Below are positions 52,197 through 60,460 of a stretch of DNA of 64,000 nt, one piece after another. Made by a program: the position numbers and the translations under genes. Source of the DNA: an uncultured Alistipes sp. Its GTDB lineage: Bacteria > Bacteroidota > Bacteroidia > Bacteroidales > Rikenellaceae. The notes beneath the pieces are model-generated. The model saw only the letters and a list, made by a program, of their open reading frames with translations. It was not told where the DNA came from and searched no databases. The stretch's first letter is position 1. The number at the start of each line of letters is the position of its first letter. The stretch is from contig UQDC01000001.1 in assembly GCA_900539755.1 (NCBI GenBank), positions 124,001-188,000 of the forward strand, read 5' to 3'.

Positions 52197-53489
52197 ATGA
52201 TTCTGACATCTGTTCTTGTTGTTTTATTGGCGTTGCTCTTTTCAGCCTTTTTTTCAGGTATGGAGATCGCCTTTATCTCATCGAATAAGCTAAAACTGGA
52301 AATTGAAAAGAGTCGCAGCCCGCTTTTTTCATATATAGCTGGCCTCTTTTCGCGCCATTCCGGGCAATATATCACCACGATTTTAGTCGGAAATAATATT
52401 GCGTTGGTCATCTACTCTTTGCAGATGAGTATTTTGATTCACCTGTTGCTCGACCTTTTCGGGTGGCACGTCACGTCGGGTGGATCGTTTTTGATAGAGA
52501 CCGTTTTACCGACTATCATTATCATTTTTGTAGCCGAATACATCCCCAAAGCGGTGGTGCGGATCAATCCCAATTTCTATTATCGGAGTTTTGCTGTACC
52601 GGTCTTTCTTTTTTATCTGCTGTTTTATCCGTTGGCACGGATCACCACCTTCATTTCAACCTTGATTTTGCGCATTTTTGGTCTGCCGGTGAATACGCGT
52701 CAGGGAGCCCAAACGTTTGATCGGGTCGATTTGGCGCATTTGATAGACGAGGCATCGGAAGGAGATGAGCAGCATGATAATGAAAAGGATATTAAACTGT
52801 TTCAGAATGCGCTCGATTTTTCGGGATTGTTGGTACGGGATTGTATGGTACCCCGTGTGGATATTGAGGCCATCGAACGCACCGAATCCATTAAAACTTT
52901 GACTGAGCGTTTTATTGATACCCATTTTTCCCGGTTGCCGGTTTACGAGGAGAATATCGACCGTATTGTCGGATATGTCAACACCAAGAGTCTGTTCAAA
53001 CAACCCTCTTCCATAGATGAGATTCTTCAGCAGATCGACTATGTCCCGGAAAGCATGCCGGCTCAAAAACTGCTGACCTCATTCATCAAAAAGGGGCATT
53101 CGGTTGCTGTGGTAATCGATGAGTTCGGAGGCACGGCAGGTATGATTACCATTGAGGATATTCTCGAGGAGATTTTCGGAGAGATTGAGGATGAGCACGA
53201 CGATCCCAGTTTGGTTGAGAAGCAGATGGGAGAGGGAGAGTTTATCTTTTCGGGACGTCTGGAGGTGGAGTATATCAATGAAAAATATCATTTGGGCATT
53301 CCGGAATCGGATGAGTATGACACGTTGGCCGGTTATGTGATCGATCGGTATCAGGGCATCCCTGCGGTTGGCGAGACCATTTTGGACGGCAATCGGAAGA
53401 TTCGGGTTTTGCGGACGGAATTGTCTAAAATCGAGCTATTGCGGATTACATTGACGACTTCTGCCAGTGCGAAGAATGCTCAGAATTAA
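52197..53489 (+). CDS. CorC/HlyC family membrane protein (GldE-like)
   Basis: A 430-residue inner-membrane protein. Residues 1 to about 170 form a DUF21 (CNNM) membrane domain with hydrophobic stretches at 2-22, 60-80, 92-112 and 130-155 and the conserved FSGMEIAFISSNKLKLE. Paired CBS domains follow (about 205-325: VRDCMVPRVDIEAI, THFSRLPVYEENIDRIVGYVN, VVIDEFGGTAGMITIEDILEE) and a C-terminal CorC_HlyC domain (about 345-425). Such proteins are proposed magnesium or cobalt transporters; in gliding Bacteroidetes the relative GldE supports motility, but no other gliding gene is here. Followed by the PpiD-type gene. Confidence 0.9.
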   Translation: MILTSVLVVLLALLFSAFFSGMEIAFISSNKLKLEIEKSRSPLFSYIAGLFSRHSGQYITTILVGNNIALVIYSLQMSILIHLLLDLFGWHVTSGGSFLIETVLPTIIIIFVAEYIPKAVVRINPNFYYRSFAVPVFLFYLLFYPLARITTFISTLILRIFGLPVNTRQGAQTFDRVDLAHLIDEASEGDEQHDNEKDIKLFQNALDFSGLLVRDCMVPRVDIEAIERTESIKTLTERFIDTHFSRLPVYEENIDRIVGYVNTKSLFKQPSSIDEILQQIDYVPESMPAQKLLTSFIKKGHSVAVVIDEFGGTAGMITIEDILEEIFGEIEDEHDDPSLVEKQMGEGEFIFSGRLEVEYINEKYHLGIPESDEYDTLAGYVIDRYQGIPAVGETILDGNRKIRVLRTELSKIELLRITLTTSASAKNAQN

Positions 53490-53529
53490 AAAAATAGTCC
53501 GTTGACGAACGGGCTTATAGGAATTTTAT

Positions 53530-53537
53530 TATCTTTG
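53530..53537 (+). promoter_or_regulatory. -7 box (TATCTTTG) of the PpiD-type gene
   Basis: Perfect TAnnTTTG match 72 bases before the ATG at 53610. A small CCGTT/AACGG hairpin lies just upstream, after the preceding stop codon. Confidence 0.5.
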
Positions 53538-53609
53538 GACTTCATTAACGGAAAGAATTTTGAATAAAAGGTTCCGTTTGGTGCAAAAAACAAATCGAAT
53601 TTTTATAAT

Positions 53610-55682
53610 ATGGCAACACTCAACACTTTAAGAACGCGAGGCGGTGTGATCGTATCGATCGTAATCGGTATCGCGTTGTTGGCTTTCCTTTTGGGCGATT
53701 TATCATCGACCGGCAATATGATGCAGAACCGCAAGATGCGGGTGGGCGAGATCGACGGTAACAAGATCGGTCAGTTGGAGTATGCTGAGCAGGTAGATTA
53801 TGTAACCCAGGTTCAGCAGGTAATGACTGGACGCGAGGCTCTCAGCGATGAGGAGCAACAGCAGGTTCAGAATTTTGCTTGGGATAATTTGCTGAACGCA
53901 TATGTTCTTGCGCCCGGTTTCGAGGATGCAGGTCTGGTTGTTTCTGAGGCAGAGCAGACGGATATGGTGGATGGTACTTATCTGTCACCGGTGGTGACTG
54001 GTACATTTGTCAACCCCAATACTGGCGTTTACGATCCGGCTATGCTGCGTGCTTTTGTCTCCAATCTGGATCAGGATGCTACCGGTAAAGGAGCCATGGT
54101 ATGGAACTACATGAAGGCTCAGATGATCAAACAGCGTGTTTTTGCGAAATATGTCAATTTGGTCAGCAAGGCTATGTATGTTACTTCGCTTGAGGTAGAG
54201 CAGGGCGTACAGAATGCCAACAGCTTGAGCAATATTGCCTATATCGTTAAAGATTATGCAGCAATCCCTGATTCTACTGTAAATGTTTCTGAGTCAGAAG
54301 TTCGTAAATATTATAACGATCACAAACGTGCTTTCCGTCAGAATGCGTCACGTGAGATCGAGTATGTTGTATTTGACGTACTGCCTTCAGAGGAGGATTA
54401 CGCTGCAGCAGAGAAACAGGTGAACGAGCTTGCTGCTGAGTTTGCTACTGCTGAGAATCCTTTCCAGTATGCAACACTCAATTCGCAGAACCAACCTGTA
54501 AATCGTTATTTGAGCGAAAACCAGTTGACCGGAGAATTGGCAGCTTATGCTTTTGGCCCTGACAGCAAAAATATGTATGGTCCCAAACTCGATAACGATG
54601 TTTGGATGATGGCGCGCGTAGCTGATGTGAAGATGCTTCCCGACTCGATCACTGCTCGCCATATTTTGGTTCCGGCAGACAAACAGGCCACGGCAGACAG
54701 TATTCTGACCGCTTTGAAGGGTGGAGCCTCTTTTGCCGAACTGTCTGATAAATATTCGATCGATCCTCAAGCTAAACAAAATGGCGGCAACTTGGGTACT
54801 TTCCAGCCAGAGCAAATGGTTGAAGAGTTCTCACAGGCTGTGATTGACAACAAAGTGGGTGACTATTTTGAGGTTCAGACCCGTTTCGGTATTCACATCG
54901 GACAGGTGACAGCAAAGAGCACTCCGGTTAAGAAAGTTTTGTTGGCTGTCATTACGCAAGAGGTTGAGCCGAGTACAATGACCCAGCAGACTGTATACGG
55001 CAAGGTAAGCCAGTTTATTGCGGCTGCGAACGGCTCTGCAGAGAACTTTGAAAAGGCTGTTGCCGACAACGCTTTGTCGAAACGCGTAGCACGCATTTAT
55101 AACACCGAGCGTAACATTAACGGTATGGAGAACTCACGTGAAGTGGTTCGTTGGGCTTTCACTGCAGAAGAAGAGGGCGAAGTTTCGCCTGTAACCGAGG
55201 TGAACGGTAACTACGTGGTTGCTTTGTTGACCGGCATCCATGAGGACGGTATCGCTCCGATTGAGACGGTGTCTCAGTCGATCGCCTCAGTATTGCGTCG
55301 TCAAATTAAAGCTCAGATGCTTGCCGACAGTCTTTCAGGTGGTGCTTCACTGGATGCTGTAGCTCAGAAATGTGGTGCAGAGGTGAAGACCGCAACTGAC
55401 ATTGATTTCAACAGTTTCTTTGTAAACGACGGTGTTGGTGCGGAACCAGCCCTGATTGGTGCAGTTAGCGCAGTTGAGCCGGGTAAACTTTCTAAACCGG
55501 TTGAAGGTTTTGCTGGCGTTTATCTGTTCGATGTAACGGATCGTCGTCCGGCAGACAATGTGACTCCGGAAAGTGAACGTGCTCGTCTGGAGTCTATGGC
55601 ACAGTCTTACCTCTCTGAGCGTATTTCGCAAGTGCTCGTTGAGGAGGCAGATGTGAAAGATTACCGAGTAAAATATTATTAA
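53610..55682 (+). CDS. ppiD: peptidylprolyl isomerase PpiD/SurA-type periplasmic chaperone
   Basis: A 690-residue protein with an N-terminal membrane anchor (about 11-31: GGVIVSIVIGIALLAFLLGDL) and the rest in the periplasm. A SurA_N-like helical region follows (to about 200), then a parvulin domain (about 346-440: ITARHILVPADKQATADS, GGNLGTFQPEQMVEEFSQAV, FGIHIGQV) and a C-terminal helical part. It folds outer-membrane and secreted proteins leaving the Sec channel. Length exceeds E. coli PpiD by about 65 residues, normal for Bacteroidetes. The gene is monocistronic, with promoter at 53530 and terminator at 55712. Confidence 0.92.
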   Translation: MATLNTLRTRGGVIVSIVIGIALLAFLLGDLSSTGNMMQNRKMRVGEIDGNKIGQLEYAEQVDYVTQVQQVMTGREALSDEEQQQVQNFAWDNLLNAYVLAPGFEDAGLVVSEAEQTDMVDGTYLSPVVTGTFVNPNTGVYDPAMLRAFVSNLDQDATGKGAMVWNYMKAQMIKQRVFAKYVNLVSKAMYVTSLEVEQGVQNANSLSNIAYIVKDYAAIPDSTVNVSESEVRKYYNDHKRAFRQNASREIEYVVFDVLPSEEDYAAAEKQVNELAAEFATAENPFQYATLNSQNQPVNRYLSENQLTGELAAYAFGPDSKNMYGPKLDNDVWMMARVADVKMLPDSITARHILVPADKQATADSILTALKGGASFAELSDKYSIDPQAKQNGGNLGTFQPEQMVEEFSQAVIDNKVGDYFEVQTRFGIHIGQVTAKSTPVKKVLLAVITQEVEPSTMTQQTVYGKVSQFIAAANGSAENFEKAVADNALSKRVARIYNTERNINGMENSREVVRWAFTAEEEGEVSPVTEVNGNYVVALLTGIHEDGIAPIETVSQSIASVLRRQIKAQMLADSLSGGASLDAVAQKCGAEVKTATDIDFNSFFVNDGVGAEPALIGAVSAVEPGKLSKPVEGFAGVYLFDVTDRRPADNVTPESERARLESMAQSYLSERISQVLVEEADVKDYRVKYY

Positions 55683-55711
55683 TCGTCTGATCGAGACGTA
55701 TGATAAAATCG

Positions 55712-55747
55712 ATAGGGCTGTTCATTACGAGCAGCCCTATCTGTTTT
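55712..55747 (+). terminator. terminator of the PpiD-type gene
   Basis: ATAGGGCTG pairs with CAGCCCTAT over an 11-base loop and is followed by CTGTTTT. It starts 29 bases after the stop codon. Confidence 0.7.
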
Positions 55748-55771
55748 GTCCCTGATTGACGAGGCTTGACC

Positions 55772-55803
55772 TTTGGAATATTGCAGCAAAAAGATTATCT
55801 TTA
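55772..55803 (+). promoter_or_regulatory. promoter of the Crp/Fnr-waaA unit
   Basis: TTTG (55772-55775) and TATCTTTA (55796-55803, one mismatch) are spaced 20 bases; the ATG follows 22 bases later. Confidence 0.55.
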
Positions 55804-55825
55804 CCTAAACCATAAATTTAGGCTT

Positions 55826-56491
55826 ATGTATGCGACATTGAAAGAGTGCCCTCTGTTCAGAGGTTTGACAGAGGAACAGATCAAGAATCTCCTTGCCGAT
55901 GGTGGGGACTATACCTTGAATGAGTATCATGACGGTGATCTGATCGCACGGCGCGATACAGCCTATTCAGGGTTGATGATTATTTTGAAGGGGACGGTAC
56001 ATGGTAAAATGACCTATGCATCAGGTCGTAGTGCTGAAATCGAACCGATTGAAGCTCCGCAACTGATTGCACCGGCATTTTTGTTTGGTGGATATAACCG
56101 TTTGCCGATCGATGTGATTGCTGACGGAGAGGTGACGATTATGACGATTCACCGGGGATTCCTGTTTGAACTGATGCAGTCCAATGTATTGATTCTCTCT
56201 AATTTTGTCGATATTTTGTCAAATCGGGCCAATGTTTGGTCTCGTAAGATCTACTACCTTTCATTCCGATCTTTGCAGGAGAAGGTGGCCAGCTATCTGC
56301 TCGAACATATCAGTGAGACTAAACAGTCGTTAGATATGCCTGATATTACAATGATCGCTTCATGTTTCGACGCAACCCGCAGTGCATTGCGGACGGTGCT
56401 AGACGAGATGGCTAAAAAGCGGTTGATCCGTTGCGATGACAAGAGTATCGAGGTGTTGAATCCACAAGGTTTGCAAGATATTCTCAAATAG
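55826..56491 (+). CDS. Crp/Fnr family transcriptional regulator
   Basis: A 221-residue DNA-binding regulator. An N-terminal cyclic-nucleotide-binding-like beta-roll (CPLFRGLTEEQIKNLLAD, DLIARRDTAYSGLMIILKGTVHGKM) is followed by the long dimer helix (LILSNFVDILSNRANV) and a C-terminal winged helix-turn-helix (MPDITMIASCFDATRSALRTVLDEMAKKRLIRCDDKSIEVL). The beta-roll has no cysteine cluster for an iron-sulphur cluster and no classical cAMP-binding RxS motif, so the signal is unknown. The ATG at 55826 is chosen because homology starts there and the promoter lies just upstream. It precedes waaA by five bases and may be co-transcribed with it. Confidence 0.9.
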   Translation: MYATLKECPLFRGLTEEQIKNLLADGGDYTLNEYHDGDLIARRDTAYSGLMIILKGTVHGKMTYASGRSAEIEPIEAPQLIAPAFLFGGYNRLPIDVIADGEVTIMTIHRGFLFELMQSNVLILSNFVDILSNRANVWSRKIYYLSFRSLQEKVASYLLEHISETKQSLDMPDITMIASCFDATRSALRTVLDEMAKKRLIRCDDKSIEVLNPQGLQDILK

Positions 56492-56496
56492 TCGGC

Positions 56497-57843
56497 ATGC
56501 GGTTGTTTTATAATGTCGGCATCTATCTGCTTGATGCCGGATTACATGTTGCGGGGTTGTTCAATGAGAAGGCCCGTTTGTGGTGTCATGGCCGTCGCGG
56601 AATCTTTCGTCGTATGGCTGAAACTGTACAGCAAAATGCAGTTGAATCGGTTAGCCATGAGGCGGAGAATGTTTCGCAAATCAAGCAATCAGGTCAGACT
56701 GTTACGGGTGCGCATACCGAGGAGGCTGAGAACGTATCCAATCTTTCTGCCGAGAATCAGGTAATTTGGTTTCATTGTGCCTCTTTGGGTGAATTTGAAC
56801 AGGGGAGGCCGGTCATCGAGGCTTTTCGTGCAGCACATCCTGATTGGAAGATTTTATTGACCTTTTTTTCTCCTTCGGGATATGAGGTGAGAAAGAACTA
56901 CAGCGGGGCAGATTTTATCTTTTACCTTCCGGCTGACACTCCGCGCAACGTGCGTCGTTTTATGGCCATATTTCGCCCGAAAATAGCGGTTTTTGTTAAA
57001 TATGAATTTTGGGCCAATTATCTCTTCGCGCTGCAACGAAGTGGAGCGAAATGTTATTTGGTTTCCGGTATATTTCGGGAGGGACAATCTTTTTTCCGGC
57101 CGTGGGGCGGTATGTTTCGAAGGGTACTCGGGACATTTGATCGTCTCTTTGTTCAAAATGAGGGGTCTTTGCAGCTCTTAGCAGGTATCGGTATCGATCG
57201 GGCCGAGGTGGCTGGTGATACCCGTTTTGATCGTGTGTATGCCATTGCGCAGGCTGCCAAACAGTTGCCCGAGGTGGAGCAATTTGCCAATGGAGCCAAT
57301 GTGTTTGTGGCCGGCAGTACCTGGCCGCCTGATGAGCAGTTGTTGTTGCAGTTGATCAATGCCCATCCCGATGTCAAGTTTATCATAGCCCCTCATGAAA
57401 TTGAGTCTGCCCGGATCGAGCGGATGATTGCTCACATTGAGCGTCCGGCATTGCGTTATACGCAACTTACTCCACAGAGTGATCTGGCGGGTGCTGGTGT
57501 GTTGTTTATTGACACGATCGGCATATTGTCATCAGTTTACCGTTATGGCAAGTGGGGGTATATTGGTGGTGGTTTTGGTGTCGGTATCCACAATACGTTA
57601 GAGGCGGCGACATTTGGGTTGCCGTTGGCCTTTGGTCCCAATTATGCCCGGTTCAAGGAGGCTTGTGATTTGATTGCAGCCGGAGGAGCTTGCAGCATAT
57701 CGAACTATGATGAGTTGGAGCAGTGGTTTTCCGGTTTGTTGACCTCTGAGGAGGCGTGGAAACACAGCAGTGCAGCATGTGCCGAGTATGTTCAGTCTCA
57801 CAAAGGGGCGACCGAGCAGATCATGTCTGTCATCGGAAATTAA
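56497..57843 (+). CDS. waaA: 3-deoxy-D-manno-octulosonic acid transferase
   Basis: A 448-residue inner-membrane GT-B enzyme (GT30) that adds Kdo to lipid IVA, an essential step of LPS core synthesis. After the N-terminal segment (FYNVGIYLLDAGLHVAGLFNEKARLW) comes an unusual 45-residue polar stretch (about 42-87) containing two EAENVS repeats. The conserved HCASLGEFEQGRPV follows with the catalytic Glu near 99, then PADTPRNVRRFM, GSTWPPDEQLLL and GGFGVGIHNTLEAATFGLP. The insertion is absent from typical family members and probably disordered. It follows a Crp/Fnr gene by five bases. Confidence 0.94.
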   Translation: MRLFYNVGIYLLDAGLHVAGLFNEKARLWCHGRRGIFRRMAETVQQNAVESVSHEAENVSQIKQSGQTVTGAHTEEAENVSNLSAENQVIWFHCASLGEFEQGRPVIEAFRAAHPDWKILLTFFSPSGYEVRKNYSGADFIFYLPADTPRNVRRFMAIFRPKIAVFVKYEFWANYLFALQRSGAKCYLVSGIFREGQSFFRPWGGMFRRVLGTFDRLFVQNEGSLQLLAGIGIDRAEVAGDTRFDRVYAIAQAAKQLPEVEQFANGANVFVAGSTWPPDEQLLLQLINAHPDVKFIIAPHEIESARIERMIAHIERPALRYTQLTPQSDLAGAGVLFIDTIGILSSVYRYGKWGYIGGGFGVGIHNTLEAATFGLPLAFGPNYARFKEACDLIAAGGACSISNYDELEQWFSGLLTSEEAWKHSSAACAEYVQSHKGATEQIMSVIGN

Positions 57844-57884
57844 GGATTTAAGTAAGAATATACTATTAGAAAAGAGCTAAGGCG

Positions 57885-57914
57885 TTGCAGAAATAAAAAT
57901 TATCGTTATCTTTG
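57885..57914 (+). promoter_or_regulatory. promoter of tRNA-Gln(TTG)
   Basis: TTG (57885-57887) and TATCTTTG (57907-57914) form a near-perfect -33/-7 pair, 28 bases before the mature tRNA. Confidence 0.65.
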
Positions 57915-57941
57915 CGAACCTGTTCTTATGAACGGTCTGTT

Positions 57942-58012
57942 TGACCCATGGTGTAATGGTAACACTGCAGATTTTGGTTCTGTCATTCCAGGTTCGAATC
58001 CTGGTGGGTCAA
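57942..58012 (+). tRNA. tRNA-Gln, anticodon TTG
   Basis: A 71-base cloverleaf without encoded CCA. Acceptor arms TGACCCA/TGGGTCA pair perfectly; D-arm GGTGTAATGGTAAC, anticodon stem GCAGA/TCTGT with loop TTTTGGT (anticodon TTG, reads CAA and by wobble CAG), T-arm CCAGGTTCGAATCCTGG. Discriminator A. It closely resembles the tRNA-Gln(CTG) at 10795, and has its own promoter and terminator. Confidence 0.95.
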
Positions 58013-58014
58013 CG

Positions 58015-58050
58015 ACGTCTGATAAACAACTGTTTATCAGACGTTTTTTT
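58015..58050 (+). terminator. terminator of tRNA-Gln(TTG)
   Basis: ACGTCTGATAAAC pairs with GTTTATCAGACGT over a short loop, followed by a run of Ts, immediately after the tRNA. Confidence 0.88.
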
Positions 58051-58218
58051 ATGCATATACGTTGATTGTAGATTGAATGTAAAGAGAAGTAATCTTCAAT
58101 TTTGGTTGCATAATGTTAATATAAGCCAATGTGAATTTGCAATAGACTGAGCCTGTGTTTGTTGATATGAGGCTTTAGGCCCCGATAAATTGACTGCATG
58201 ATTGGCTTGCCTGAAAAT

Positions 58219-58269
58219 AATAAAACAGATGCCGATGAATTAGATAAATTCATCGGCATCTGTTTTATT
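58219..58269. terminator. 23-bp perfect hairpin, bidirectional terminator
   Basis: The arms 58219-58241 and 58247-58269 are exact inverted copies (core GATGCCGATGAATT) around the five-base loop AGATA. Both arms end in AT-rich sequence giving T-tails on either strand. It lies 77 bases beyond the SRPBCC stop on the minus strand. Confidence 0.8.
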
Positions 58270-58345
58270 GGGGATAGATCCAGATTTACGAAACACTAGG
58301 GCTGCAAGTTCAATTAAGCTTAACTGCCTTTTGTCCGGATCTTTA

Positions 58346-58780
58346 TTAAAATTGCCCGGGCATGGTGGCTCCTGCTGGGATGCGGTTGAAAGCCTCGGCA
58401 ATTTGATCAGCAATTTGATCTACTGCACCTGCCAGCTTTTTGCCTACCATCATTTTCATCATCAGCGGCAATTTGACATCGAGCACAATGCGCATGCGGG
58501 TATCTGTATCGCTGACGCTGACCAGCTGCAACCAGAAGGTGAAATCCATGGGAGATCCATCGGCACCGGTCACTTTGATCAATTTAGGTGCAACCTTTTC
58601 CACCATTTGCAGGTTGATCTGAAAACCCTGTGCTTTGAATGAACAGGTGTCGGTTGTTGCACTCCAACCTTCGACTTTGTCTCCGAGTACGGGGGTCAGG
58701 TGATTGAAATCGGAGAGCACGCCGTATATCATTGAAGCCGGTTGCAGGATTTGAACGTGTTTGCTTTCGTATCTTTCCAT
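58346..58780 (-). CDS. SRPBCC family protein
   Basis: A 144-residue soluble protein of the START/polyketide-cyclase-like (SRPBCC) fold. It opens with YESKHVQILQPASMIYGVLSDFNHL, has strands such as DTCSFKAQGFQINLQMVEKVAPKLIKVTG and FTFWLQLVSVSDTDTRMRIVLDVKLP, and ends in the long helix VGKKLAGAVDQIADQIAEAFNRIP. The fold forms a pocket for hydrophobic ligands; no catalytic residues are identifiable. It lies downstream of pyrE on the same strand, an arrangement seen in other Bacteroidales, but here separated by 277 bases that include a probable terminator. Confidence 0.82.
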   Translation of the reverse strand: MERYESKHVQILQPASMIYGVLSDFNHLTPVLGDKVEGWSATTDTCSFKAQGFQINLQMVEKVAPKLIKVTGADGSPMDFTFWLQLVSVSDTDTRMRIVLDVKLPLMMKMMVGKKLAGAVDQIADQIAEAFNRIPAGATMPGQF

Positions 58781-59005
58781 GTGATTGAGATTCTTAAAGA
58801 GAGTGGGTGATGTTGAGCCTCAGTTTGTCGTATCCAGTTTATTACATATACATGGTGACAGGGCGATGTTTTGTTGATTCTCCTTTTCGTGGACACAGAG
58901 GTCGAAACAGGATTTTCCACTCTGCAATTGCTACAATCACTGTACGAATTGTATTCTCGGATAAAGGAATCAATCGCTTATTGAGGCGTGTTGTTGATAG
59001 TATGA

Positions 59006-59044
59006 AACCCTGTTTCCACACCTTAATGATGAGGGAACAGGGTC
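59006..59044 (-). terminator. probable terminator of pyrE
   Basis: On the minus strand ACCCTGTTCC pairs with GGAAACAGGGT (one bulge) about 14 bases after the pyrE stop. The T-tail is short (TTTC). Confidence 0.5.
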
Positions 59045-59057
59045 TCAGTCATAAAAA

Positions 59058-59690
59058 CTATTTTTTCCACGAAGCGGGATCGCGACGCCACTCTTTGAGG
59101 GTCTCCAGTTCATCCGGGTGAACATAACCCTGCTCAATAGCCATTTCGATCATGGTGTTGTAGTTGCTCAGCGTATCGAGTTTCACGCCGGCATTGGTAA
59201 AATTCTGTTCAGCAGTCGGGAACCCATAAGTGAAGATTGCAACCATACCGAGTACGTCACAACCTGCCTTTTTCAAAGCATCGACAGCGCTCAGGCTGCT
59301 GCCGCCGGTGGAGACGAGATCTTCGATTACCACCACTTTGGCTCCGGGTTTTACCTCACCTTCGACCTGATTGGTCAATCCGTGTGATTTAGGAGCACTG
59401 CGTACATAAATAAAAGGTTTGCCCATCTTTTCGGCCACCAGTACGCCGTGTGCAATGGCACCGGTAGCTACGCCGGCCAATACTTCGGCTTCGGGATATT
59501 TTTCAGCGATCAGATCGGCAAATGCTTCGTAAACCTGTTTGCGGACAGCGGGGTAGGAGAGTATTTTGCGGTTGTCGCAGTAGATCGGCGAGTACCAGCC
59601 TGAAGCCCATGTAAAATGATTTGTCGGATTTAATTTAATTGCCTTAATTTGCAATAAGCTTCCGGCAATCTGTTTGGCGGAATCGTTCAT
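59058..59690 (-). CDS. pyrE: orotate phosphoribosyltransferase
   Basis: A 210-residue enzyme forming orotidine monophosphate from orotate and PRPP, the fifth step of pyrimidine synthesis. The PRPP-binding loop is VVVIEDLVSTGGSSL; NHFTWASGWYSPIYCDNRK near the N-terminus and GVATGAIAHGVLVAEKMGKPFIYVR are further family segments, with the flexible catalytic loop PKSHGLTNQVEG following. Length is typical. It faces the NUDIX gene with only 11 bases between the start codons, so its promoter must overlap the neighbouring coding region. No attenuator is possible in such a short gap. Confidence 0.95.
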   Translation of the reverse strand: MNDSAKQIAGSLLQIKAIKLNPTNHFTWASGWYSPIYCDNRKILSYPAVRKQVYEAFADLIAEKYPEAEVLAGVATGAIAHGVLVAEKMGKPFIYVRSAPKSHGLTNQVEGEVKPGAKVVVIEDLVSTGGSSLSAVDALKKAGCDVLGMVAIFTYGFPTAEQNFTNAGVKLDTLSNYNTMIEMAIEQGYVHPDELETLKEWRRDPASWKK

Positions 59691-59701
59691 TTTCGTGCTT
59701 A

Positions 59702-60307
59702 ATGTATAAGGTTTATATCGAAAACAGTGTCGTACTTTTCACGGCTCAACAGCCGGACGACGCTTCGTATGTCACTTTCCGGCCCGCAGCAGGCGAGCCG
59801 CTTTCAATAGCAAAGTTGTTGCAAAAAGTTCAGAATAGCAAGCGTCTTGCAGTGATTTCGGATGATATTGAGCAGGTTTTCGCTCAATTCCGTACTTCGC
59901 AGCGGTTTGTTCAGGCAGGTGGTGGTGTTACGTCCGATCCGGAGGGTCGCTTGTTGCTGATCTTCCGCAATGGCCGGTGGGATTTGCCGAAAGGCAAATT
60001 GGAACCGGGAGAACAGATCGAGGAGTGTGCCGTTCGTGAGGTGAGTGAAGAGTGCGGCCTCTCGGGATTGCAACGGGGCGATTTTATTACCCATACTTAT
60101 CATTGTTATCAGCTTCACGGTGAGTGGGTGTTGAAACAGACCTCTTGGTATCGGATGAGCTATGATGGTAAAGAGGTTCCCGCTCCCCAAACCGTTGAAG
60201 GTATTACGCAGGCTATTTGGGTGCCACAGACGGAGTTGGCAGCCAAATTGGAAAACACCTATTTCACGATTCGTGACGTATTGACCGCAGGCGGTTATGT
60301 GAAATAG
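59702..60307 (+). CDS. NUDIX hydrolase
   Basis: A 201-residue protein with a perfect Nudix box at 98-120: G, then x5, E, then x7, REVSEECGL, with KLEPGEQIEECAVREV around it. The NUDIX domain covers about 68-195; the preceding 65 residues (YKVYIENSVVLFTAQQ, SIAKLLQKVQNSKRL) form an extra N-terminal domain seen in homologues next to pyrE in Bacteroidales. The substrate (a nucleoside diphosphate linked to X) is not predictable. The start ATG is at 59702, 11 bases from the divergent pyrE. TTAATTTG inside pyrE at 59644-59651 is a near-consensus -7 box. Confidence 0.9.
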   Translation: MYKVYIENSVVLFTAQQPDDASYVTFRPAAGEPLSIAKLLQKVQNSKRLAVISDDIEQVFAQFRTSQRFVQAGGGVTSDPEGRLLLIFRNGRWDLPKGKLEPGEQIEECAVREVSEECGLSGLQRGDFITHTYHCYQLHGEWVLKQTSWYRMSYDGKEVPAPQTVEGITQAIWVPQTELAAKLENTYFTIRDVLTAGGYVK

Positions 60308-60460
60308 CCCAGACGGTGCCTGCAGCGGACTCTGTGTTGGTGCAGAGCTGATTGTAGGTGTTAGACGGTTGGTGTGTTGGCTTTAAGGGTGTGGGGAGCT
60401 ATTGTGTCTCTTTTCCTACTGACCCAATCGCTAAATGATAAAACAAAATAGATAAAAAAG

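Noticed and set aside
10795..58012. tRNA-Gln genes as integration sites for mobile DNA
   Set aside because: No integrase, no repeated tRNA 3' end and no foreign-looking genes beside either tRNA.
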